Shown piece after piece: positions 25,652 to 32,403 of a stretch of 64,000 nt of DNA. The translations under genes and the position numbers were made by a program. Numbering within the stretch: position 1 is the first letter of the stretch; each line of letters starts with the position of its first letter. This DNA comes from Amycolatopsis nalaikhensis. GTDB lineage: Bacteria > Actinomycetota > Actinomycetes > Mycobacteriales > Pseudonocardiaceae. The stretch spans positions 8,501,501 through 8,565,500 of the forward strand of contig NZ_CP127173.1 in NCBI RefSeq assembly GCF_030264295.1, in the 5' to 3' direction. The notes beneath the pieces are model-generated. The model ran no database searches. It saw nothing but the letters and a program-made list of their open reading frames with translations, and had not been told where the DNA came from.

Positions 25652-27226
25652 ATGGCGATCGGGCAGAGGGCGGGCGTCGCGACAGTGCGTCCGCGAGGTG
25701 GGGCGGTGCTTCCGGAGGCGAACGCGGAGCGGACGAGCGCGCGGGGACGGTGGCTGCCCGTCTTCGGCGCGGTGCTCGGCGTCGCCGTCTTCCTGCTGGT
25801 GCGCGGCAGCCTCACCGACGACGCCTACATCACCCTCGCCTACGCGAAGAACCTGGCCGTGCACGGCGAATGGGGCATCATCCCCGGCTCGCCGGCGAAC
25901 TCGGCGACGTCGCCGCTGAACGTCCTGCTCCTCGGCGCGCTGACCCTGCTGACCCGGGTGGCGGGCGATCCGCACCCCGTCGTGGCGCTCGGCGTCCTGA
26001 CCGTGTTGTGCGGCGCTGTGCTCGGCTGGGCGTGGCAGCGCCTCGGCCGGGTGCTGGCGCTGCCGCCCGCGGCGGGCGTGCTCGGGGTCGCGGTCGTGCT
26101 GCTCAACCCGTTCGTGCTGTCGGCGATCGGCTTGGAGGTGCTGCTGATCCCGGCCGTCCTGCTGGTTTTGACGGTCTTCGCGCTCGAAGCTCGGCCGGTC
26201 CGGTTCGGCGTCGCCGCCGGGCTCGCCGTCCTCACCCGGCTCGACCTGATCGTGTTCGTGCTGGTGATCGCCTTCGGCACGCCCGCGATCCGGCGGCGGC
26301 TGCTGCCCGCCGGCGGGGTCGCCGTACTCACCGCCGCGCCGTGGTTCGCCGTCAGCTGGTTCGCCTTCGGTTCGTTCGTGCCCGACACGCTGGCGATCAA
26401 GCAGGCCCAGGCGGGCCTGTTCGCGCCGTGGACGTTCGGCACCGGGCCGGTGATGTACTACCTCGGCTGGCCGATCACGGTGCTCGTGTCGTTCCTGCCC
26501 GCCGTGCTCGGCGTGATCGCGCTCGCCGCGTGGGCGGCGGCGCGCTTCGGCGTGCGGTGGCCGGAGTTCCCGGCGCTCGGCCCGGTGGCGGCGCTGGCCG
26601 CGGGCGGCGTCCTCTACTACGTCGCGTACTCGTTCATCGGGGTCGGCCCGTTCCACTGGTACTACGTGGCGCCGACGACCGCGGCGAGCGCTTTCGCCGT
26701 CGCCGCCTTCGGCACCTGGTACGCCCAGGCGCGCGAGCGGGCGGCCTTGCGGACCGGGCCTCCCGTCCTGGCGCTCGGGCTCACCGGTGTCCTGGTGCTC
26801 TGCGGCGCGGCCGTCGACGCCGCCCAAGGCCTGCCCTGGAAGTCACCGGTGATCTTCGGGAACTGGGCCAGCGCCGCGGACTACGCACGGGTGGGCCGGG
26901 AGCTCGGCGCGCGGCTGAACGGCGCGAGCGTCGCGAGCCCCGGCGAGATCGGCACCCTCGCCTACTACTGCGAGTGCGCGATCATCGATGAGTTCTCCGA
27001 CCGCGGCCACGCCGTGGAGCTGGTCGAACGGCGGATCGCGACGGCGAACCCGCTGATGAGCCTGGCGCTGCGGGTGAACTACCACTGGCTGGACACCTCG
27101 ATCGCGCCCCACCGGCCGGACTACCGGTTGCGGTACGGCGCCGGCCCGGCCACCGGACCGGACAGCTGGCAGGTCTTCTCCACCGCGAAAGGCGTCGGCC
27201 ACTTCACGCTCACCCGCGAGCCGTGA
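25652..27226 (+). CDS. GT-C type membrane glycosyltransferase candidate
   Basis: A 524-residue polytopic protein with about ten helices. The loop after the first helix contains SLTDDAYITLAYAKNLAVHG; the paired aspartates in this place are the hallmark of GT-C enzymes that use polyprenyl-phosphate sugars, and DDAYIT-like sequences occur in actinobacterial arabinofuranosyl- and mannosyltransferases. A soluble tail (about 400-524) follows. ATG at 25652 precedes 30 polar residues; a later start is possible. The gene stands alone, with a small hairpin 6 bp after its stop. The sugar and acceptor are unknown. Confidence 0.6.
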   Translation: MAIGQRAGVATVRPRGGAVLPEANAERTSARGRWLPVFGAVLGVAVFLLVRGSLTDDAYITLAYAKNLAVHGEWGIIPGSPANSATSPLNVLLLGALTLLTRVAGDPHPVVALGVLTVLCGAVLGWAWQRLGRVLALPPAAGVLGVAVVLLNPFVLSAIGLEVLLIPAVLLVLTVFALEARPVRFGVAAGLAVLTRLDLIVFVLVIAFGTPAIRRRLLPAGGVAVLTAAPWFAVSWFAFGSFVPDTLAIKQAQAGLFAPWTFGTGPVMYYLGWPITVLVSFLPAVLGVIALAAWAAARFGVRWPEFPALGPVAALAAGGVLYYVAYSFIGVGPFHWYYVAPTTAASAFAVAAFGTWYAQARERAALRTGPPVLALGLTGVLVLCGAAVDAAQGLPWKSPVIFGNWASAADYARVGRELGARLNGASVASPGEIGTLAYYCECAIIDEFSDRGHAVELVERRIATANPLMSLALRVNYHWLDTSIAPHRPDYRLRYGAGPATGPDSWQVFSTAKGVGHFTLTREP

Positions 27227-27231
27227 TCTTG

Positions 27232-27247
27232 CCGCTCATCTGAGCGG
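27232..27247. terminator. Small hairpin after the GT-C gene
   Basis: CCGCTCA and TGAGCGG form a perfect short inverted repeat 6 bp beyond the stop codon. It has no T run; weak terminator candidate. Confidence 0.35.
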
Positions 27248-27321
27248 TGACCGGAAACTCGTCCGATTTCCCCTGGACGCCAGACTGCGCCGCGGGCCGA
27301 AAAGGCCATAGGGTTCGAACC

Positions 27322-28476
27322 ATGAAGGTCGGCCTGCTCACCCGGGAGTACCCGCCGGAGGTCTACGGCGGCGCCGGGGTCCACGTGGAGTTCCTCGCCC
27401 GGGAGTTGCGGCCGCTGGTCGATCTCGACGTGCACTGCTGGGGCGCGGACCGCGCCGACGCCACCGGGCACACGGATCCCCACGGCTACCGCCAGCCCGC
27501 GTTCACGACCATGGACATCGCGGTGTCCATGGCGAACGCGCTCGAAGGCCACGACCTCGCGCACAGCCACACCTGGTACGCGAACCTGGCCGGGCACCTG
27601 GCCAAGATGACGCACGGCATCCCGCACGTCGTCACCGCGCATTCGCTGGAGCCGCTGCGGCCGTGGAAGGCCGAGCAGCTCGGCGGCGGCTACCGCGTCT
27701 CGTCGTGGATCGAGCGCGAGGCCTACGAAGCCGCGGACGCGATCATCGCGGTCAGCGGCGGCATGCGCCGCGACGTGCTGGCCGCCTACCCGGCGGTGCC
27801 GCCCGAACGCGTGCACGTGATCCACAACGGCATCGACACCACGCTCTACCGCCCCGACCCCGGCACCGACGCGCTGGCGAAGCACGGCATCGACCCGGAC
27901 CGGCCGTACGTGCTGTTCGTCGGCCGGATCACCCGGCAGAAGGGCGTGCCGCACCTGGTGCGCGCGGGCGCGTCGCTCGACCCGGGCACCCAGCTGGTGC
28001 TGTGCGCGGGCGGCGCGGACACCCCCGAGCTCGACGCGGAGTTCCGCGGGCTGGTCGCCGAGCTGGAGAAGACCCGCACCGGCGTCCGGTGGATCCCGGA
28101 GATGCTGCCGCGCGACGAGGTCGTGCAGCTGCTGACGCACGCGGCCGTGTTCGCCTGCCCGTCGGTCTACGAGCCGCTCGGGATCGTGAACCTCGAGGCG
28201 ATGGCGTGCGGCACGGCGGTGGTGGCCAGCGACGTCGGCGGCATCCCGGAAGTCGTCGACGACGGTCGGACCGGCCTGCTCGTGCACTACGACGAGCGGG
28301 ACGCGCGCGGGTTCGAGGCGGGGCTGGCGGCCGCGCTGAACGAGGTGGTCGGCTCCCCGGAGCGGGCCGCCGCGATGGGCACCGCCGGCCGCGAGCGCGC
28401 GGTCGGCGAGTTCGGGTGGAAGGCGATCGCCGAGCGGACGGTCGCGCTCTACGAGGCGTGCGGGAGGTCTTCGTGA
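27322..28476 (+). CDS. glgA: Glycogen synthase / maltose-1-phosphate synthase, GT4 family
   Basis: A 384-residue GT-B glycosyltransferase of the actinobacterial GlgA (GlgM) type, which uses ADP-glucose from GlgC to extend glucan or to make maltose-1-phosphate for GlgE. Visible are MKVGLLTREYPPEVYGGAGVH at the N terminus with the nucleotide-binding GGAG, HSHTWYANLAG, the AHSLEPLRPWK segment, FVGRITRQKG with the donor-binding Arg and Lys, and the C-terminal PSVYEPLGIVNLEAMACGT carrying the EPLGIVNLE retaining-enzyme motif. The length matches the family. The GTGA overlap with glgC means coupled translation. Neither GlgE nor GlgB is in the window. Confidence 0.9.
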   Translation: MKVGLLTREYPPEVYGGAGVHVEFLARELRPLVDLDVHCWGADRADATGHTDPHGYRQPAFTTMDIAVSMANALEGHDLAHSHTWYANLAGHLAKMTHGIPHVVTAHSLEPLRPWKAEQLGGGYRVSSWIEREAYEAADAIIAVSGGMRRDVLAAYPAVPPERVHVIHNGIDTTLYRPDPGTDALAKHGIDPDRPYVLFVGRITRQKGVPHLVRAGASLDPGTQLVLCAGGADTPELDAEFRGLVAELEKTRTGVRWIPEMLPRDEVVQLLTHAAVFACPSVYEPLGIVNLEAMACGTAVVASDVGGIPEVVDDGRTGLLVHYDERDARGFEAGLAAALNEVVGSPERAAAMGTAGRERAVGEFGWKAIAERTVALYEACGRSS

Positions 28477-29690
28477 ACAGTGGAGCCGACGTCCTGGGCA
28501 TCGTGCTCGCGGGTGGCGAGGGCAAACGCCTGATGCCGCTCACCGCGGACCGCGCCAAACCCGCCGTGCCGTTCGGCGGGGTGCACCGGCTGGTCGACTT
28601 CGTGCTCTCGAACCTGGTGCACGGCGGGTTCCGGCGGCTGTGCGTGCTGACGCAGTACAAGTCGCACTCGCTCGACCGGCACATCTCGACGACGTGGCGG
28701 CTGTCGTCGCTGACCGGCGAGTACGTCACGCCGGTGCCGGCCCAGCAGCGGCTCGGGCCGCGCTGGTACCAGGGCAGCGCCGACGCCATCCACCAGAGCC
28801 TCAACCTGGTCTACGACGAGGACCCCGAGTACATCGCGGTGTTCGGCGCGGACAACATCTACCGGATGGACCCGCGCCAGATGCTGGACGCGCACATCGC
28901 GTCGGGCGCGGGCGTCACGGTGGCCGGGATCCGCGTGCCGCGGGCGGAGGCGAGCTCGTTCGGCGTCATCCGGACCACCGACGGGCTGATGATCGACGCG
29001 TTCATGGAGAAGCCGGACGACCCGCCGGGCCTGCCGGACTCCCCCGACGAGTCGTACGTGTCGATGGGCAACTACATCTTCACGACGAAGGTGATGCTGG
29101 AGGCGTTGCACGCGGACGCCGAGAACGCGGCGTCGCACCACGACATGGGCCGCGACATCATCCCGGCGCTGGTGAAGTCCGGCGAGGCGGCGGTCTACGA
29201 CTTCAGCGGCAACGTGGTGCCGGGAGAGACCGAGCGCGACCACGGCTACTGGCGCGACGTCGGGACGATCGACAGCTACTACGACGCCCACACGGACCTG
29301 ATCTCGACGCACCCGATCTTCAACCTGTACAACCGCAAGTGGCCGATCCTGGCCCACCCGGGCCAGCGCGCGGCGGCGAAGTTCGTCGAGGGCGGCTCGG
29401 CGAACCAGTCGATCGTCAGCAACGGCTGCATCATTTCCGGAGCCCAGGTGGTCGATTCGGTGCTGTCCCCGGACGTGATCGTGGAGCAGGGCGCGGTGGT
29501 CCAGGGCTCGGTGCTGCTCGACGGAGCCCGCGTGGGCCGCGGCGCGGTGGTGCGGCGGGCCATCCTGGACAAGAACGTGGTCGTGCCGCCGGGGGCGCAC
29601 ATCGGGGTGGACCTGGCCCGGGACCGCGGGCACTACCACGTCAGCCCGGGCGGGATCGTCGTGCTGGGCAAGGGAGAACGCGCGATCTAG
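28473..29690 (+). CDS. glgC: Glucose-1-phosphate adenylyltransferase (ADP-glucose pyrophosphorylase)
   Basis: A 405-residue enzyme making ADP-glucose from glucose-1-phosphate and ATP, the committed step of glycogen synthesis. The N-terminal nucleotidyltransferase domain has GIVLAGGEGKRLMPLT and RAKPAVPFGG, then RWYQGSADAIHQSLN, FGADNIYRMD and the sugar-binding MEKP. GYWRDVGTIDSYYDAH precedes the left-handed beta-helix domain with hexapeptide-like repeats (about 290-400). Start GTG at 28473 overlaps the glgA stop. The order glgA-glgC is the standard actinobacterial arrangement in head-to-tail or divergent form. Confidence 0.95.
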   Translation: MNSGADVLGIVLAGGEGKRLMPLTADRAKPAVPFGGVHRLVDFVLSNLVHGGFRRLCVLTQYKSHSLDRHISTTWRLSSLTGEYVTPVPAQQRLGPRWYQGSADAIHQSLNLVYDEDPEYIAVFGADNIYRMDPRQMLDAHIASGAGVTVAGIRVPRAEASSFGVIRTTDGLMIDAFMEKPDDPPGLPDSPDESYVSMGNYIFTTKVMLEALHADAENAASHHDMGRDIIPALVKSGEAAVYDFSGNVVPGETERDHGYWRDVGTIDSYYDAHTDLISTHPIFNLYNRKWPILAHPGQRAAAKFVEGGSANQSIVSNGCIISGAQVVDSVLSPDVIVEQGAVVQGSVLLDGARVGRGAVVRRAILDKNVVVPPGAHIGVDLARDRGHYHVSPGGIVVLGKGERAI

Positions 29691-29710
29691 GCGAGGTTGC
29701 GGGCTGGTGC

Positions 29711-29789
29711 GCTGAAGGGGACTTTGCTGGCATGTGATCGCAGGAAAGTCCCCTTCAGCGCATCAGATGAGAGCAACGTCCCCTTCAGC
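29711..29789. repeat. Composite hairpin element, family B copy 1
   Basis: Starts 20 bp after the glgC stop. GCTGAAGGGGACTTT (29711-29725) pairs with AAAGTCCCCTTCAGC (29745-29759), a perfect 15-bp stem. A third arm, ACGTCCCCTTCAGC (29776-29789), follows in the same orientation as the second. The same parts recur at 35767-35845 in the opposite order. Confidence 0.9.
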
Positions 29790-29813
29790 CCGGCGGGCCC
29801 TGCCGGAAGGGGC

Positions 29814-29945
29814 TCAGGGGCGGACGGCCGCCGAGATGCGTTCGACCACCTGGCGTGGGTCGATGCCCCAGCGTTCGGCCAGTTCCGAGATCGTGGCTCC
29901 CGCCGCGTACTCGGCGGCGATCATGCTGTTCACCACGCCTGCCAC
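29814..29945 (-). CDS. 43-aa helix-turn-helix-like small protein
   Basis: A GTG-initiated short gene with a strong Shine-Dalgarno (GAGGAG) 6 bases upstream. After MAGVVNSMIAAEYAAGA the sequence TISELAERWGIDPRQVVERI looks like one helix-turn-helix with a conserved-looking WGI turn. The small size leaves room for one DNA-binding unit and perhaps dimerisation. It follows two other tiny genes on the same strand. No named family is recognised. Confidence 0.6.
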   Translation of the reverse strand: MAGVVNSMIAAEYAAGATISELAERWGIDPRQVVERISAAVRP

Positions 29946-30018
29946 GCTTCACTCCTCACCCGCAGATGCACGTGCACCCGAGATGCTACATCTTCCCTGC
30001 GGACGTCCAGCAAAGTGT

Positions 30019-30189
30019 TCAGCGGCCGAGGTTCCTGGCCGCGAAACCGCAGCCGATCGCCAGTGCCAGGCACACCGTCGCCAGTGCCACCGCCCAGACC
30101 ACCCCGGTCGTCGCCGCGAGGTACACCTGGGCCGCCGCGACCACCGCGTACGTCGCCGCCAAGGCTCGCCACGCCCACCCCTCGCGCAT
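30019..30189 (-). CDS. 56-aa two-span membrane protein
   Basis: ATG at 30189 is preceded by GGGGAGGGG. The product begins MREGWAWRALAATYAVVAAA and contains two hydrophobic helices separated by a short turn (AATTG), ending in basic ARNLGR. Composition and ribosome-binding site support a real gene. It lies between two other short genes on the minus strand, 36 bp after one and 73 bp before the other. Confidence 0.5.
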   Translation of the reverse strand: MREGWAWRALAATYAVVAAAQVYLAATTGVVWAVALATVCLALAIGCGFAARNLGR

Positions 30190-30225
30190 CAGCCCCTCCC
30201 CCGGCCGGAACCGTTTCGGGCTCGC

Positions 30226-30375
30226 TCACCGCCCCGTTTCGCCCGGCTCGGTCGCCGGATTCTGGGTATTCGCCCGCGCTCGCGTCGCACTGAACACGGC
30301 GTCGAAGATCGGCGTCGGCTCACCGTCGTCGCGCTTCGGCCGCTCGTCCCCCGGAGTGCGCTTTTCCTCTCCCAC
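30226..30375 (-). CDS. 49-aa polar hypothetical protein
   Basis: Begins MGEEKRTPGDERPKRDDG and contains TPIFDAVFSATRARA before a polar tail. Unlike random frames in this high-GC DNA, it is rich in Glu, Asp, Lys, Asn and Thr, which suggests true coding. The GTG start has only a weak ribosome-binding site. It would be the first gene of a three-gene mini-operon ending at 29814. Confidence 0.45.
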   Translation of the reverse strand: MGEEKRTPGDERPKRDDGEPTPIFDAVFSATRARANTQNPATEPGETGR

Positions 30376-30555
30376 GCGCCCAGTTTCCGGGGCGACGGCC
30401 GATTCCGCTCGGGCAACACCGAAAATCGCCCGGGCGGGGGATCACCCGCGTGGCGGTCGATTTCGGATTTGCCGGACCGCGATAAACGATTTCCCGCACC
30501 TCCCATTTCCGCGCTCGCCGGGAATAACCCCGGGTCACGCGGGATTGGACCGGTC

Positions 30556-31584
30556 ATGAAAGCTGTCGTCTTCCGCCGCCACGGCGGCCCCGAGGTGCTC
30601 ACCCCGGCCGACCGGGCCGTCGCGGATCCCGGGCCCGGCGAGGTCCGCGTCCGGATCGTCGTGTCCGCGGTCAACCCCACCGACTGGAAGCAGCGCAACG
30701 GCCGCGGCGCCGAAGCCGGGACCGAGGTCCCCGAGACCGTGCCCAACCAGGACGGCGCCGGAGTCGTCGACGCCGTCGGCCCGGACGTCACCGGTTTCGC
30801 GCCCGGCGACCGCGTGTGGCTGATCATCGCCGGCGCCTACGGGCCCGCGTCCGGCACCGCGCAGGAGTACACCGTGCTCCCGGCCGAAAAGCTCGTCCGC
30901 CTCCCCGACGGCGTCGGGTTCGACGAAGGCGCCGGGTTCGGCGTCCCCGGGCTGACCGCGCACCGGGCGCTGACCGTCGCCGAAGACGGGCCGTCCCGCC
31001 TGTCCCCCGGCGCGCTCGACGGCCGGACCGTCCTGGTCAGCGGTGGCGCCGGCGCGGTCGGCAACGCCGCCATCCAGCTCGCCCGCTGGGCCGGGGCGAC
31101 AGTCGTCGCCACCGTCAGCAGCGACGCGAAGGCCGCCCTCGCCCGCGCGGCGGGCGCCCACCACGTGCTGCGCTACCCCGATCCGGAGCTGGCCGCGCGG
31201 ATCCGCGACGTCGCCCCGGACGGCGTCGACCTGGTCGTCGAGGTCGCGGCCGGGGTCAACGCCGCGCTGCACCCGCAGGTGCTGCGCCCGCGCGGCACGG
31301 TCGCGGTCTACGGTGACGACCGCGGCACCGGAACCCTCAGCCTCGACTTCGGGGCGAACCTCTGGCTGAACTCGCGCTACCAGTTCCTGGTGCTCTACAC
31401 GGTCGGCGCGGACAAGCTGCGTGCCGGAGCCGAGGACATCACCGCCGCGATGGCCGACGGCGCCCTGCGGCTCGGCGAAGACCGCGGCGTCCCGGTCCAC
31501 CGCTTCTCCCTGGCCGACACCGCGAAGGCGCACAGCGCGTCCGAAGAGGGCGTCACCGGGAAGGTGCTGATCGACATCAAGTAA
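30556..31584 (+). CDS. Zinc-independent quinone oxidoreductase (MDR family)
   Basis: A 342-residue medium-chain dehydrogenase/reductase. The N-terminal GroES-like half has NPTDWKQRNG and NQDGAGVVDAVGPDVTGFAPGD. The Rossmann half has LVSGGAGAVGNAAIQLARWAG, a quinone-reductase-type AXXGXXG nucleotide site favouring NADPH. Cysteine zinc ligands of alcohol dehydrogenases are absent. It would reduce quinones or enones in the cytoplasm. Its 3' end overlaps the convergent 6PGDH-like gene by 8 bp. The upstream 180 bp carry no other gene. Confidence 0.8.
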   Translation: MKAVVFRRHGGPEVLTPADRAVADPGPGEVRVRIVVSAVNPTDWKQRNGRGAEAGTEVPETVPNQDGAGVVDAVGPDVTGFAPGDRVWLIIAGAYGPASGTAQEYTVLPAEKLVRLPDGVGFDEGAGFGVPGLTAHRALTVAEDGPSRLSPGALDGRTVLVSGGAGAVGNAAIQLARWAGATVVATVSSDAKAALARAAGAHHVLRYPDPELAARIRDVAPDGVDLVVEVAAGVNAALHPQVLRPRGTVAVYGDDRGTGTLSLDFGANLWLNSRYQFLVLYTVGADKLRAGAEDITAAMADGALRLGEDRGVPVHRFSLADTAKAHSASEEGVTGKVLIDIK

Positions 31585-32389
31585 CCAAGGCGCGCAGGAG
31601 CGCGGCGAGGTCGACGCCGTCGTCGTCGCGGTGGTCACGCCAGCGGGCGAACACCGCCTGCGCCGCCGTCACCAGCTCCGGTGCCAGCCCGGCGTCGGCG
31701 GACGCGGCCGCGATCTCGGCCATCTCGCCCTCCCAACGCCAAGCCCGGCGTCCGGCGGAGGTGATCCCGCCGGGCGCGCCGAACGGCGTGTCCGGCAGGA
31801 CGTCGGCGGCGAGCTCCCGCAGCTCGCCGCCGACACCGTGGCGCTCCGCCAACGCGTGGGCCTGAGCGGCGAGGGCGTAGGTGAGCTTGTTGTAGGAGGC
31901 GAACGCGAGCTTGAGCGCCGACGCGCGGCCGACCGGACCGTCAAGCGGCACCACCCGCAGGGCGGTGCCGTCGAACAGGCCCGCGACGCCCGCCGCGGGG
32001 CCGGACAGGTAGAGCCGGGTCGTCCCGGCCGTGCGCGGCGGCGGCCCGACGATCCCGCCGTCCACGACCGTCGCCCGGGGCAGGATTTCGCCGATCTCCT
32101 CGGCGTGGCGGGGGCTGATCGCGTTGGCGTCGACGTAGGTGCCCGTGAACCCCGCGACGCTCCGGGCGACGTCGAGCGCGGCGGACGGCGGGCAAACGCT
32201 GAGGATGACGTCGCACCCGGCCAGCGCGGCCAGGTCCGCGACCTCGGTCAGCCCGGCTTCTTCGGCACGCCGTCGCGTCGCGGGCCCGCGCCCCGCCGAA
32301 ACCCACGACACCGGATGGCGGTCGGCGAGCAGCCCGCCGATCGCGGCCCCCATCGCCCCCGGGTGCAGCAACCCGATCGAAGTTCCCAT
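31577..32389 (-). CDS. 6-phosphogluconate/beta-hydroxyacid dehydrogenase-like protein (DUF1932)
   Basis: A 270-residue NAD(P)-dependent dehydrogenase relative. The Rossmann start IGLLHPGAMGAAIGGLLADR keeps the G-x-x-G-x-x-x-A pattern; ILSVCPPSAALDVARS and VDANAISP follow, with DGGIVGPPPR in the position of the substrate loop. The C-terminal helical part with SALKLAFASYNKLTYAL matches the DUF1932 extension, including the lysine equivalent to the catalytic Lys of beta-hydroxyacid dehydrogenases. The stop of the AfsR-like gene lies 14 bp before it... on the same strand its neighbour ends at 32404, so both may be co-transcribed. Confidence 0.75.
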   Translation of the reverse strand: MGTSIGLLHPGAMGAAIGGLLADRHPVSWVSAGRGPATRRRAEEAGLTEVADLAALAGCDVILSVCPPSAALDVARSVAGFTGTYVDANAISPRHAEEIGEILPRATVVDGGIVGPPPRTAGTTRLYLSGPAAGVAGLFDGTALRVVPLDGPVGRASALKLAFASYNKLTYALAAQAHALAERHGVGGELRELAADVLPDTPFGAPGGITSAGRRAWRWEGEMAEIAAASADAGLAPELVTAAQAVFARWRDHRDDDGVDLAALLRALVT

Positions 32390-32403
32390 GGCCCCATGAT
32401 CGG

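Noticed and set aside
29734..31584. 616-aa version of the quinone oxidoreductase
   Set aside because: The extra 274 residues are non-native in composition and cross the repeat and three minus-strand small genes; ATG 30556 gives the family N terminus.
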